NCBI GenBank assembly: GCA_026770585.1
Contig: MU646665.1
Coordinates: forward strand, 62,545-77,119
Direction of reading: 5' to 3'
DNA length: 14,575 nt
DNA from: Baffinella frigidus
Lineage: Eukaryota; Cryptophyceae; Cryptomonadales; Baffinellaceae
The notes under the pieces are model-generated. The model saw only the letters and a list, made by a program, of their open reading frames with translations. It did not search any database and had not been told where the DNA came from. The translations under genes and the position numbers were made by a program. Within the stretch, counting starts at the first letter, position 1, and the number at the start of each line of letters is the position of its first letter. Shown here one piece after another: positions 6,076 through 12,463 of this stretch.

Positions 6076-6848
6076 ATGAACGAGGGGGCACGCGATGGGG
6101 GAGGGCAGCATGGCAGCGGTCCCTCGGCAGCGACATCACTCGGAGCTGCCGCCGGAGAACCTGCCCACCGCCGTGGCGGCGGCGGGGGATGCTTCTCGTG
6201 CTTTGGCAAGAAGCGTCAGAAGGAGGTCACGGCGATGTCAAGCCGCAGCAGCGATGAACCGGCGGGCGGCGGCATGGCGGATGCCACGCTGGGTGGAGTC
6301 CACGCGGCGTCGGGGGCAGCCCCCGCAGCGGCAGCTCATGCCACTCATGACATCACCTTCTCCGAGAAGCCGGTGGTGCAGTTTGACCTCAAAATGATGC
6401 AGGAAGTCGACCTCGAGCCACCTCCTCTCCCCTCCCCCCCTTCCACCCCACCCAGCGACGAACATCCACCCCCACTCCGCCACGACCCGCAGGCGCTGGC
6501 CATGCCCAGACGGCTCCTCACAGGGACCGACGCCACGTCCGTCGACGCCTACCTCCCCTCCTCGCAGCCCAGCGATATCAGCCTGCAGATCTCGGACGGG
6601 GACGATCCAGCCGGATACCACTCCACCGAATACGCCCCCCCATCCCGCGACGACGCAGGCAGCTCCAGCCGCGCAGATGCCCCACCGCCGGCGGAGGCGC
6701 CGTCCTTGCCGGAGAGCACGCCCAGCAAGCCGCGGGCGCCCGTGCCCGCGCTCCCCTCGCTCCATGCGCTTGGGGCGGGGCGCTGGGCAGGCCCGCCTCC
6801 GGAGCTTGTGTGGGAGGGTGTGGCGCCGGTCAAGCCGGAGCAGGCGGG
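6076..6848 (+). CDS. First exon of a disordered Pro/Ser/Ala-rich protein with a Cys-Lys patch
   Basis: This ATG is the first in a frame open since a TGA at 5959-5961. The N-terminus is Gly/Ala-rich, then GGGGGCFSCFGKKRQK at residues 34-49. Two Cys (39 and 42) beside four basic residues look like a palmitoylation/membrane-anchoring patch; this is inference. Next come DITFSEKPVVQFDLKMMQ (92-109), a PPPLPSPPSTPP segment near 115-126 that could bind SH3 or WW domains, and a long Ser/Pro/Asp-rich, probably disordered region. Residues to about 258 look coding. After that the frame becomes (CTC)n leucines and poly-proline, typical of an intron pyrimidine tract, so I end the exon at GGG|GTGCGT (phase 2). 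Unspliced, it would stop at 6946-6948, inside a foldback element. No homologue recognised; later exons not found. Confidence 0.6.
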
Positions 6849-6925
6849 GTGCGTCATCCTCCTCCTCCTCCTCCTCCTGCCCCCCCCCCCCACTCCGCTT
6901 CCTCCTCTGCTGCATAGCCATTTTA
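6849..6925 (+). other. Probable 5' part of an intron with (CCT)n and poly-C
   Basis: Begins GTGCGTC, then about eight CTC/CCT triplets, a 13-C run and TTCCTCCTCTGCTGC. The composition changes abruptly from the upstream exon. Confidence 0.45.
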
Positions 6926-7062
6926 ATCTCCATACAAGTATTAATTAATTGATTTTTGGCAACGAAAATTACTACACGATTTGCTTTTACAAGTAATAGT
7001 AGAGCATTTTTGTAGTAAATTTCGTTGCGTCACAGGCAATTAATTAATACTTTTGTGGAGAT
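6926..7062. mobile_element. TTTACTACAC-core foldback element 5 (ATCTCCATACAAG arms)
   Basis: 137 bp. Ends ATCTCCATACAAGTATTAAT and its partner ATTAATACTTTTGTGGAGAT. Inner arms are CAACGAAAATTACTACACG and TTTGTAGTAAATTTCGTTG, with a loop containing AAGTAATAGTAGAGC. It is 77 bp past the donor of the exon at 6076-6848. Element 10 at 12732-12867 has the same arms and nearly the same length. Confidence 0.85.
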
Positions 7063-7325
7063 GGATTTGCAAGGGATCGACCCACGCGGCCAGCCTATTA
7101 CAAGTCCACGCCAGGTCGTAAACTGGGATTTCAGTTATAAGTCTTGTTGTTAATTTGATACCACATGGACATGGAAAGGATGACTTTTGGGAGAGGGAGG
7201 ACGTGCAAAGGACGAACCGTCGCATTTCACCGGGTCAGTACGTACCATTTAGTACCACGAAACGAACCGTTGCGTCCTGAAATTCCCGTTTGCGACCTGC
7301 CGTGGATTACTTGAATGTATAAAAA
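7063..7325. other. Unassigned spacer
   Basis: I see no gene. CCACGCCAGGTCGTAAACTG then GGATTT (about 7107-7132) resembles the left end of the element at 9284. Two ACGAACCGT(C/T)GC strings occur at about 7212-7223 and 7262-7274. TATAAAAATAA near 7318-7328 looks like a TATA box but has no gene to serve. Confidence 0.4.
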
Positions 7326-7399
7326 TAACTCTTGATGCCAACTCTTATCAGGGAATATGTGCTAACTCTTGATGTTAACTCTTATCAGGAAATATTTTT
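7326..7399 (+). repeat. 37-bp tandem duplication
   Basis: TAACTCTTGATG(CC/TT)AACTCTTATCAGG(G)AATAT occurs twice in a row with a few substitutions. Each unit itself contains two AACTCTT motifs. Confidence 0.85.
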
Positions 7400-7559
7400 C
7401 CCGGGCGTTCTGGTCGTGTGCTTTGCTGTGGTTCACCTAGGGGTTCACCCCGATTTCGAGTTCGTGATTTATTAGCTGGGATTCGTCGGCCGACCCGGGC
7501 CTTCTCTTAGTCTCAAGGACGGTTCAGCCTACGTTGAATGCAAGCACCGTCTTGCCTAT
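7400..7559. other. Unassigned spacer
   Basis: No supported gene or repeat. GTTCACCTAGGGGTTCACCC is a short direct duplication. Confidence 0.4.
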
Positions 7560-7740
7560 CCACACGAGGCTATCCATGCGAACAGATTCATAAGTTAATT
7601 ATTGGATTACTGCCCAGGAAACACGCCAAAAGTCAGCATTTGATCAATTTTCCGTACGGAAATCCGTACGGAAACGTGATCATTTCCCCTCAAATTTTAA
7701 AATGTCCTTTTATTCTGTTCGCATGGATAGCCTCGTGTGG
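7560..7740 (+). mobile_element. CCACACGAGG MITE, copy A (181 bp)
   Basis: The terminal inverted repeat is CCACACGAGGCTATCCATGC then GAACAGA; the right end is the exact complement for the first 27 bases. AT lies outside both ends. The left arm holds GCCCAGGAAACACGCCAAAA. The centre is the hairpin CCGTACGGAAATCCGTACGG followed by AAACGTGATC. The right arm contains AAATTTTAAAATGTCCTTTT. It has no coding content. Confidence 0.9.
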
Positions 7741-7761
7741 ATTTCCGGAGCCTTCTGCCGT

Positions 7762-7940
7762 CCACACGAGGCTACCCAGGCGAACAGAATAAAACGGACT
7801 TTTAAAGTTTTGTGGGCAAATGATCACGTTTCCGCCCGCTGAGCGGTCAGACCTGTGTAAAGTCGCTGCTTTTCATCTGAAAATTACTACACACGTTTAC
7901 AATTGACATTTATTCTGTTCGCATAGGTAGCCTCGTGTGG
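7762..7940 (-). mobile_element. CCACACGAGG MITE, copy B (179 bp, inverted)
   Basis: Same terminal repeats, opposite orientation to copy A, only 21 bp away. In family orientation its left arm differs from A and C. It carries AATAAATGTCAATTGTAA and then GTGTAGTAATTTT, which matches copy D and brings in the TTACTACAC string of the foldback family. The central hairpin is CCGCTCAGCGG, followed by AAACGTGATC. I see no matching 2-bp flank. Confidence 0.9.
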
Positions 7941-7980
7941 TCGCCGTGACCTTTCCACGAGCCACTCACCGTCAACGCAC

Positions 7981-8075
7981 CAAACCCGGATCGTTTGGAT
8001 CCGGGCTTGTCAAATCCGGATCTTTCGGGTCCGGGTTTGTACCCGGGGGGTGCCGATTTCCGGCACACCCCTGGC
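7981..8075 (+). other. Three consecutive stem-loops
   Basis: CCCGGATC/GATCCGGG (7985-8006), CAAATCCGGATC/GGGTCCGGGTTTG (8011-8039) and GGTGCCG/CGGCACACC (about 8048-8070) follow each other without spacers. The first two are sequence-related, like a diverged tandem duplication of a hairpin. No gene ends nearby, so a terminator role cannot be argued. Confidence 0.6.
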
Positions 8076-8185
8076 ACAAATCTCTTCTCGGAACATACCA
8101 TCATCTGTTCTGATTTATGCTATCTTTAGCCTTCTTTTTATGCCTAAATAGCATATCTACCCTTATCTTTGGCGTTGGAAGCCTT

Positions 8186-8357
8186 ACCACGCAAGAGTGT
8201 AGGGCTGACCTGGGAAAACAAGCCAGTTCACACGGAATTTGACAACTTTCCGAAATTTCGATTTTTCTGTGGGAAGAATGTCCACTTATGAACTTAAGAA
8301 ATAGTCGAATTCGACTATTTCTCCTGTGGGCCACTCTGCCCTAGAATCTTGCGTGGT
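8186..8357. mobile_element. 172-bp inverted-repeat element, ACCACGCAAGA arms
   Basis: ACCACGCAAGAGTGTAGGGC at the left end faces GCCCTAGAATCTTGCGTGGT at the right (17 of 20 pair). Inside, 8297-8322 is a perfect 26-bp palindrome centred on GAATTC. No coding content. Confidence 0.7.
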
Positions 8358-8554
8358 CAGCAGCGGGGCAGATTCTGTCTGGTTCCGAACTGAAATCAGA
8401 CGGCCCGAAACGAGGCGGTTGGTTGACTAGAGGGGCCCACCAACCACCCGACGTGAACCAGATCGGGGTAGGGTTGAGTAATTTTCCACCCCAGGACTAA
8501 ACCCGGAGGGTTTAGTCTAGGTGAAATTTACTATAGGTGGCATATCCCGATCTG
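8358..8554. other. Spacer with a remnant of the TTTACTA motif
   Basis: No gene. GTGAAATTTACTATAGG at 8521-8537 looks like a remnant of the TTTACTACAC core, immediately before MITE copy C. Confidence 0.4.
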
Positions 8555-8736
8555 CCACACGAGGCTATCCATGCGAACAGATTCAGAAGTCAATTATTGA
8601 ATTATTGCCCAGGAAACACGCCAAAAGTCAGCAAATGATCGCGTTTCCTCCCGGTTTTTCCGGGGGAAACGTGATCATTTCCCCACAAATTTTTAAAACG
8701 CCCTTTTATTCTGTTCGCATGGATAGCCTCGTGTGG
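8555..8736 (+). mobile_element. CCACACGAGG MITE, copy C (182 bp)
   Basis: Close relative of copy A: same terminal repeats, same left arm with GCCCAGGAAACACGCCAAAA, same right arm. TG lies outside both ends. The central hairpin has an entirely different sequence from A (CCCGG-TTTTT-CCGGG with flanking TTTCC/GGAAA pairing) but the same position and pairing. Confidence 0.9.
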
Positions 8737-8988
8737 TGGTGGACTTTGGGTGGCTGGTGGGCTGGTGGAGCCTCGCCGAAGGGGTGGCATTGTGAGTCTG
8801 AGGGGCTAGTAATGGTGGGGCGGTGCGGGGGCGCTGATTCCATTGCCATGGCCTTCTGTCTCTCAGGCGGTAGGCCTACACGTTCTCAACACATATCTCA
8901 CAAAAAATTATTACTATTATTTTGCTCGTTTTGGAATCGTGGACGGTGTAGAGGCGTATATGGCGTCGACGAATATACTACATTCATA
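8737..8988. other. G-rich then AT-rich spacer
   Basis: 8737-8832 has many GG and GGG runs on the plus strand (GGTGGGCTGGTGG, GGGGCGGTGCGGGGG), with potential for quadruplex formation. After about 8890 it becomes AT-rich. I see no supported gene. Confidence 0.4.
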
Positions 8989-9151
8989 GGGAAACTCCTG
9001 GAAAGTTCGGTAGTTTCCCTACGGATTTAGGTAGGACCTACCTACCGTAGGCCGTAGGGCTCCTGGGACCAAAATGTCCTAGGAGTTTGGTCTACGGTAG
9101 GAGGTCCTAGGCAATGCCGTAGGAGAAACTACCGAACTTTCCAGGAGTTTT
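8989..9151. mobile_element. CCTACGGCATTGCC family, copy 3 (about 163 bp)
   Basis: GAAACTCCTGGAAAGTTCGG at the left faces CCGAACTTTCCAGGAGTTT at the right. The right half contains CTACGGTAGGAGGTCCTAGG and CAATGCCGTAGG as in copy 1. The inner left arm (ACCTACCTACCGTAGGCCGT) differs from the inner right arm, as in copy 2. Confidence 0.8.
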
Positions 9152-9195
9152 GCGACTAACATGGTGTTAACAAATACGTATATTGTGTGGATCAG

Positions 9196-9265
9196 GAAGC
9201 AGCCGGCGGCGCGTCCGGCGTCACGTCCCGCGACTCCCTTAATGACGCCCTTGATGACGCCGCAG
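9196..9265 (+). CDS. Possible 70-nt internal exon
   Basis: This is a hypothesis. After GTATATTGTGTGGATCAG (AG at 9194-9195) the frame reads EAAGGASGVTSRDSLNDALD and then DAA, ending GCAG|GTCAGT at 9265. Third positions are mostly G or C, unlike the AT-rich surroundings, and the donor is a good consensus. There is no ATG, so it would be internal. I recognise no family, and cannot tell whether it joins the exon at 6076-6848 or belongs to another gene. Confidence 0.3.
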
Positions 9266-9283
9266 GTCAGTGCCCTCCCAAGG

Positions 9284-9486
9284 CCACGCCAGGTCAGAAG
9301 TGGGATTTTCATACACACTCGTTCGCAATAAATGGCTTATCCTGATACAAATTCTTTAAAAAAAACATTGTTGCGGAGGCAAAGAGCTCCAATTCCCCAA
9401 CACTTTTGGCGTGTTTCCCGGGTATAATCAACGTGGCTTGAAGATCGTGTAGTAAAAATTAAATACCGACTTCTGACCTGGCGTGG
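9284..9486. mobile_element. 203-bp element with CCACGCCAGGTCAGAAG termini
   Basis: A perfect 17-bp terminal inverted repeat. The interior is a mosaic: CACTTTTGGCGTGTTTCCCG (about 9400-9420) is the complement of the left-arm module of MITEs A and C, and GTGTAGTAAAAATT (about 9447-9460) is the TTTACTACAC-type string. It is non-coding. Confidence 0.8.
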
Positions 9487-9750
9487 GGAGAGACTTTTAT
9501 CGAACTTATGACGTCGGAACATCAACCCCAGGCGTCCAGAGAGGGCTCGAATCAAGTGTCTGTGAAAATCTAGTGCACTCCCAAGAAACCCCCTTGCTGA
9601 TGAGAACCCCACGCATCACCCAAGGGTGCCCGTGTACTGCTGTCACGTCCCGAAAGTAGTACCGGGCTGTAACAAGGCGGTACAAAAAGGTACAAGAATT
9701 TTCACAAGAATTTTCATGCGTGGATCATCACCGATGATGGGAAACCCTCT
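9487..9750. other. Unassigned spacer
   Basis: No gene supported. A 12-bp unit ACAAGAATTTTC is tandemly doubled at 9692-9715, with GGTAC strings just before it. Confidence 0.4.
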
Positions 9751-9912
9751 CCACACAGCGGACTTCGAAGGGATTTCGAATAACCCTTAAGCGATAAGAC
9801 CTACGACCCTACGGTAGGCAACCCGTAGTGGCATAGGAGGGGTTCCTACGGATAAGGTAACGGAAAGGTGGCCCGATTTGGGCCGAAAACCCCTTCGTAG
9901 CCCGCTGTGTGG
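9751..9912 (+). mobile_element. 162-bp CCACACAG element, copy 2
   Basis: Ends CCACACAGCGGACTTCGAAG and CTTCGTAGCCCGCTGTGTGG. The interior has GCGATAAGACCTA, CCCTACGGTAGGC, GGTTCCTACGGATAAGGTAA and a GGCCCGATTTGGGCC hairpin. The same order of motifs occurs at 11663-11823. Confidence 0.85.
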
Positions 9913-9943
9913 TATCACCGTGCCCTGAACCCTTCACTCTCAG

Positions 9944-10012
9944 GTGTCGCCGCGCGGGGGGGAGGGGGACGCGGATGACGGGTCGGTTATTCGCATGGCT
10001 GACGGGCACGAG
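9944..10012 (+). CDS. Possible 23-codon exon, interrupted downstream by MITE D
   Basis: After CTTCACTCTCAG (acceptor-like, AG ending at 9943) a frame reads VSPRGGEGDADDGSVIRMAD then GHE, exactly 23 codons to GAG|GTCTGC at 10012. Nearly all third positions are G or C. Its last 43 bp recur at 10449-10491 with the same GAG|GTCT boundary, and a diverged part recurs at 10605-10641. MITE D begins 10 bp after the proposed donor. The family is not recognised, and a dispersed repeat that merely looks coding is possible. Confidence 0.3.
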
Positions 10013-10022
10013 GTCTGCCCGT

Positions 10023-10203
10023 CCACACGAGGCTATCCATGCGAACAGAATAAATGTCGATTGTAAGCATGTATGTAGTAATTTTGGTATGTTTGGTCGA
10101 ATAGATGGACATGCTACACGCTTTCCGTGTAGGTACGTGACCATTCTCCCCATAATTTTTTGAAATGTCCTTCTATTCTGTTCGCATGGATAGCCTCGTG
10201 TGG
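10023..10203 (+). mobile_element. CCACACGAGG MITE, copy D (181 bp)
   Basis: Same terminal repeats, with GT outside both ends. The left arm is of the B type (AATAAATGTCGATTGTAAGC, then GTAGTAATTTT). The central hairpin is CTACACG-CTTTC-CGTGTAG, again different from A, B and C, followed by the shared ACGTGA(C/T)CATT. Foldback element 8 begins 4 bp after its end. Confidence 0.9.
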
Positions 10204-10206
10204 GTA

Positions 10207-10340
10207 TCCGGGGAACCCTCTTTTTCTTTCATTTCCTGCCAACGAAAATTACTACACAGACGCTTTAATATTACTAATAAGAACGAATTGGGTAGTAATT
10301 TTCGTTGCCAGGGAACGAAAGAAAAATAGGTATCCCCGGA
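10207..10340. mobile_element. TTTACTACAC-core foldback element 8 (TCCGGGGA arms)
   Basis: Outer ends TCCGGGGA and TCCCCGGA, then CTTTTTCTTTC facing GAAAGAAAAAT. Inner arms are CCAACGAAAATTACTACAC and GGGTAGTAATTTTCGTTGCC. The core is the same as in elements 3, 5 and 10, but the outer arms are unrelated to theirs. Confidence 0.8.
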
Positions 10341-10353
10341 CAAGCACCCTCCA

Positions 10354-10448
10354 ACACAGTGGGCGTCGCAGATCGGTCCATTTATTTTCGTGGTACTAAC
10401 TAAAAATTGCTCGGTACAAAGACATTATTAACTGGCATTTCGACCGGG
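10354..10448 (+). mobile_element. ACACAGTGG element, truncated copy
   Basis: Matches 12870-12960 closely (CGCAGATCGGTCCATTTATT, then TTCGTGGTACTAACTAA and ATTGCTCGGTACAAAGAC). The match stops at CGACCGGGC, where the CGCGGATGACGGG repeat starts. The right terminal repeat is missing. Confidence 0.8.
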
Positions 10449-10512
10449 CGCGGATGACGGGTCGGTCATTCGCATGGCTGACGGGCACGAGGTCTCGTCC
10501 TCGCCCGCGTCC
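10449..10512 (+). repeat. Second copy of the exon-like GCGGATGACGGG sequence
   Basis: 10449-10491 matches 9970-10012, differing at one position (GTTATT/GTCATT, silent in the proposed frame). Its downstream part GTCTCGTCCTCGCCCGCGTC matches 10621-10640 with one change. Two or three copies within 700 bp suggest duplication of an exon boundary or a dispersed repeat. Confidence 0.8.
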
Positions 10513-10526
10513 ATTTTCTCTTCTTC

Positions 10527-10561
10527 TTTATTACTCTTCTTTATTACTCTTCTTTATTACT
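10527..10561 (+). repeat. 13-bp tandem repeat TTCTTTATTACTC
   Basis: Close to three copies of TTCTTTATTACTC, preceded by another TTCTTC. A related pyrimidine-rich string returns at 10737 and 10782. Confidence 0.8.
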
Positions 10562-10604
10562 CGCAAGCCTGAAGAATTTTATCCAGTCCATTTAGTTTCC
10601 GCGC

Positions 10605-10641
10605 GGCTGACGGGAACATGGTCTCGTCCTCGCTCGCGTCT
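10605..10641 (+). repeat. Third, partial copy of the exon-like repeat
   Basis: 37 bp matching 10476-10512 with a few changes; the frame would read ADGNMVSSSLAS against ADGHEVSSSPAS. It ends at an AT-rich junction, TGTTTATTATTTC. Confidence 0.7.
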
Positions 10642-10721
10642 GTTTATTATTTCATAGGATCGCGAGCTGGAGTGAGGGTAGTTCTGCCTAGGTATTGACT
10701 TCGGTAGGCCGTAGGGCCCCT

Positions 10722-10810
10722 AGCGTCAATTTAGTCTTCTTCTTCTTGACTACTCGAGGGCCCTCAACGTCAATTTAGTCTTCTTCTTCTTTATTACTCT
10801 CACCACTCGA
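10722..10810 (+). repeat. About 45-bp imperfect tandem duplication
   Basis: CGTCAATTTAGTCTTCTTCT occurs twice, each time followed within about 30 bp by ACTCGAG. Confidence 0.7.
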
Positions 10811-10993
10811 GAATGCTAGAGGGGCCTATTTACATGAGGGGTTGTAAATATTTGTACCAGGATAAGGTAAAGTAACCTCCTGACTGTGCAATTTGAGCAG
10901 AGTCACGTGACCATTCAACGAAAGTTACTACACAAATGCCCACTTTTAAAAGCACATCGGTTTTAAATAGGCCCCTCTAGCATCCTCGAGTGG
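10803..10993. mobile_element. TTACTACAC-containing element 9 (CCACTCGAG arms, 191 bp)
   Basis: CCACTCGAGAATGCTAGAGG followed by GGCCTATTT at the left faces AAATAGGCCCCTCTAGCATC followed by CTCGAGTGG at the right. The interior has AACGAAAGTTACTACACAAA but no facing GTGTAGTAA, so the core is half deleted. Confidence 0.75.
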
Positions 10994-11056
10994 CCGGACC
11001 TTGCTCTTCTGCAAAACGCATCGTGTGATGATCTCTGCCAGCTCGGAGGGCTGGTG
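10976..11056 (+). CDS. Possible exon with a GTAAGT donor, starting in a transposon end
   Basis: The frame through LEWPDLALLQNASCDDLCQL then GGLV ends at CTGGTG|GTAAGT, a textbook donor. The best acceptor I see (CCCCTCTAG) is inside the right terminal repeat of element 9, so part of the exon would be element-derived. Third-position bias is weak. No family recognised, and the start is uncertain. Confidence 0.2.
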
Positions 11057-11271
11057 GTAAGTTAATAGTGATAGGCTCTGAAACAAGATTTGTAAAGTGG
11101 CTGTTTTCTGGTACACGCCTCGAGATGCGTGATCCAGTGCATGAAGTTTCGATTGATTCGAAGAGGGTCATTCAGTTTGAATTGATTCGGGGGGTTCGCG
11201 TGCGGTTGTAGGCGGTCTTTCTCGCCTCAACCCTCAACCCTAAACCCATCCGCCTCCTCGCCCCCCCACGC
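11057..11271. other. Unassigned spacer with a short telomere-like patch
   Basis: No supported gene. CTCAACCCTCAACCCTAAAC (about 11226-11245) is a short telomere-like patch. GATTGATTCG recurs at about 11151 and 11181. Confidence 0.4.
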
Positions 11272-11396
11272 CTCCCGTCCCTCCATCTCTCTCCCTCCCG
11301 TCCCTCCATCTCTCTCCCTCCCGTCCCTCCATCTCTCTCCCTCCCGTCCCTCCATCTCTCTCTCTCCCGTCCCTCCATCTCTCTCCAGTCCCTCCT
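11272..11396 (+). repeat. 23-bp minisatellite, five copies
   Basis: The unit CTCCCGTCCCTCCATCTCTC followed by TCC starts at 11272, 11295, 11318, 11341 and 11364. The first copies are identical and the last two carry small changes. Confidence 0.95.
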
Positions 11397-11473
11397 AGGG
11401 ATCGTCCCTCGGGGTCGAGAATTCCACATGTTAGGACGAGTTGGTGGAAACATCTTGAGAGAAAATGGCCACT

Positions 11474-11623
11474 CCACGCAGGGCTTGAGGGGGGGGTATT
11501 CCAAAGTCAATTTTGAAGGGAAATGGTATTCAAAAGTCAATTTTGTGGAAGAAAACGGCTCCAAGGGCGACCCAACGGCTCAAAAGGCGACCCTGGAATA
11601 CCCCCCCGAAGGGCCCTGCGTGG
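11474..11623. mobile_element. 150-bp element with CCACGCAGGGC termini
   Basis: CCACGCAGGGC(TTGA)GGGGGGGTATTCCA at the left faces TGGAATACCCCCCC(GAA)GGGCCCTGCGTGG at the right. The interior contains two tandem copies of (C/A)AAAGTCAATTTTG and two related copies of CGGCTC(C)AA(A/G)(A)GGCGACCC. Part of the left half also occurs at about 5749-5774. Confidence 0.8.
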
Positions 11624-11662
11624 CAACAATGGCGCGATTGCACATGCCGACCTCTCTGGTAC

Positions 11663-11823
11663 CCACACAGCGGACTTCGAAGGGGTTTTGAATACCCCCT
11701 AAGCGATAAGACCTAGGACCCTACGGTAGGCGACCCGTGGGGATATAGGGGGGTTCCTACGGATAAGGTAACGGAAACTCGGCCCAAAATGGGCCGAAAA
11801 TCCCTTTGAAGCCCGCTGTGTAG
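11663..11823 (+). mobile_element. 161-bp CCACACAG element, copy 3
   Basis: Same order of motifs as 9751-9912, with substitutions spread over both arms. The GGCCCAAAATGGGCC hairpin replaces GGCCCGATTTGGGCC: the loop changes and the stem is kept. Confidence 0.85.
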
Positions 11824-12095
11824 GGCGGTGTGTGCAGAGAAGTTCGCCACCGGAATAATGAAGATTTGGTGAAAGTTAACATTTTGGTGCCAGAACCGTC
11901 AACGGTTACCATTTTTTTATTGTTTCCGTGGCCGGATTAGTTTCCACCACAGTGAGATCAAGCCCAGCGCGAATCACTCAACAGCCGCACACGATAACTC
12001 AAACGCCGCAAAATCACTCAACAGCCGCACGCGGATCCCCCACAGAAAAAGCACCTCACAGAAAGATTGAAAAAAAAATCCTTCCTCGTGAGCAG
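11824..12095. other. Spacer, possibly intron, with repeat fragments
   Basis: GTGCAGAGAAGTTCGCCACC (about 11831-11850) is a stray piece of the 13008-13194 element. AATCACTCAACAGCCGCAC occurs at 11972-11990 and 12012-12030. From about 12060 a poly-A and pyrimidine stretch precedes the exon-like sequence at 12096. Confidence 0.45.
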
Positions 12096-12257
12096 ATCAA
12101 CATTAGCATGGTCGAATCGCTGGTCCGCTTGGGCGTCGAAGCCGTGTCCCACTGCGTCCTCGTCACGCACCACACCTCCCCGGACTTTGGCTGCCTCATC
12201 ACCCTCCGAACGTCCCCGGGCAGCCAGGGCGTCGCCCTCGATAAACCTGGGTCAGTC
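12096..12257 (+). CDS. Exon resembling the C-terminal part of a bubblegum-type acyl-CoA synthetase
   Basis: After CTTCCTCGTGAGCAG the frame reads INISMVESLVRLGVEAVSHC, continues VLVTHHTSPDFGCLITLRTS and ends PGSQGVALDKPGSV (54 residues). Third positions are strongly G/C. In long-chain acyl-CoA synthetases of the bubblegum group, the region after the adenylate-binding core has a Glu-Asn near an Ile-Glu helix start, an Ile-Ser-(Asn/His) before a short hydrophobic strand, and a (L/V)(L/I)TL(K/R) strand before a variable loop. The order and spacing here fit, though the usual GD(R/K) after the first strand is replaced by HHT. Such enzymes activate fatty acids as CoA thioesters. This is family knowledge from memory, not a search. 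The donor is unclear because a telomere-like tract begins 9 bp later. No other exon of such an enzyme was found. Confidence 0.4.
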
Positions 12258-12265
12258 GACCGTGG

Positions 12266-12460
12266 ACCCTGAACCCGAACCCCTGAACCCGAACCCCTGA
12301 ACCCTAAACCATGAACCCGAACCCCTGAACCCGAACCCCTGAACCCTAAACCATGAACCCTCAACCCTAAACCATGAACCCTAAACCCTAAACCATGAAC
12401 CCTGAACCCTACACCCTAAACCCTGAACCCTAAACCCTATACCGTACACCCTAAACCCTG
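12266..12460 (+). repeat. Telomere-like degenerate array
   Basis: Mixed CCCTGAA, CCCGAAC, CCCTAAA and CCATGAA units over about 195 bp. The array is bordered by two similar 21-bp sequences (12237-12257 and 12464-12484), both encoding LDKPGSV and differing at three bases. Confidence 0.9.
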
Positions 12461-12463
12461 ACG

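Noticed and set aside
6238-6933. Minus-strand 231-codon frame opposite the plus-strand exon
   Set aside because: It starts in the foldback element and the reversed (CTC)n tract (poly-Glu), and is otherwise Arg/Gly-rich. The plus frame has a sensible start after an upstream stop and more protein-like composition.
7317-7330. TATA box of a gene
   Set aside because: TATAAAAATAA is a plausible motif, but no coding sequence starts downstream before MITE A. The same is true of ATATATAAAAAG near 1273-1285.
8521-9030. 169-codon plus-strand frame
   Set aside because: It begins in a spacer, crosses all of MITE copy C including both terminal repeats, and continues into a G-rich spacer. The peptide composition follows the element and shows no domain.
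11272-11396. CRISPR array
   Set aside because: The 23-bp units are contiguous with no spacers, and the context is eukaryotic.
12056-12364. Minus-strand open frame with Val-His-Gly-Leu-Gly-Phe-Arg repeats as a repeat protein
   Set aside because: It is a translation of the telomere-like heptamer array; the period-7 DNA gives a period-7 peptide in every frame. The same applies to the Pro-Ser-Thr-Leu-Asn-Pro frames at 13181-13415 and the Tyr-Thr-Pro-His frames at 13602-13953.
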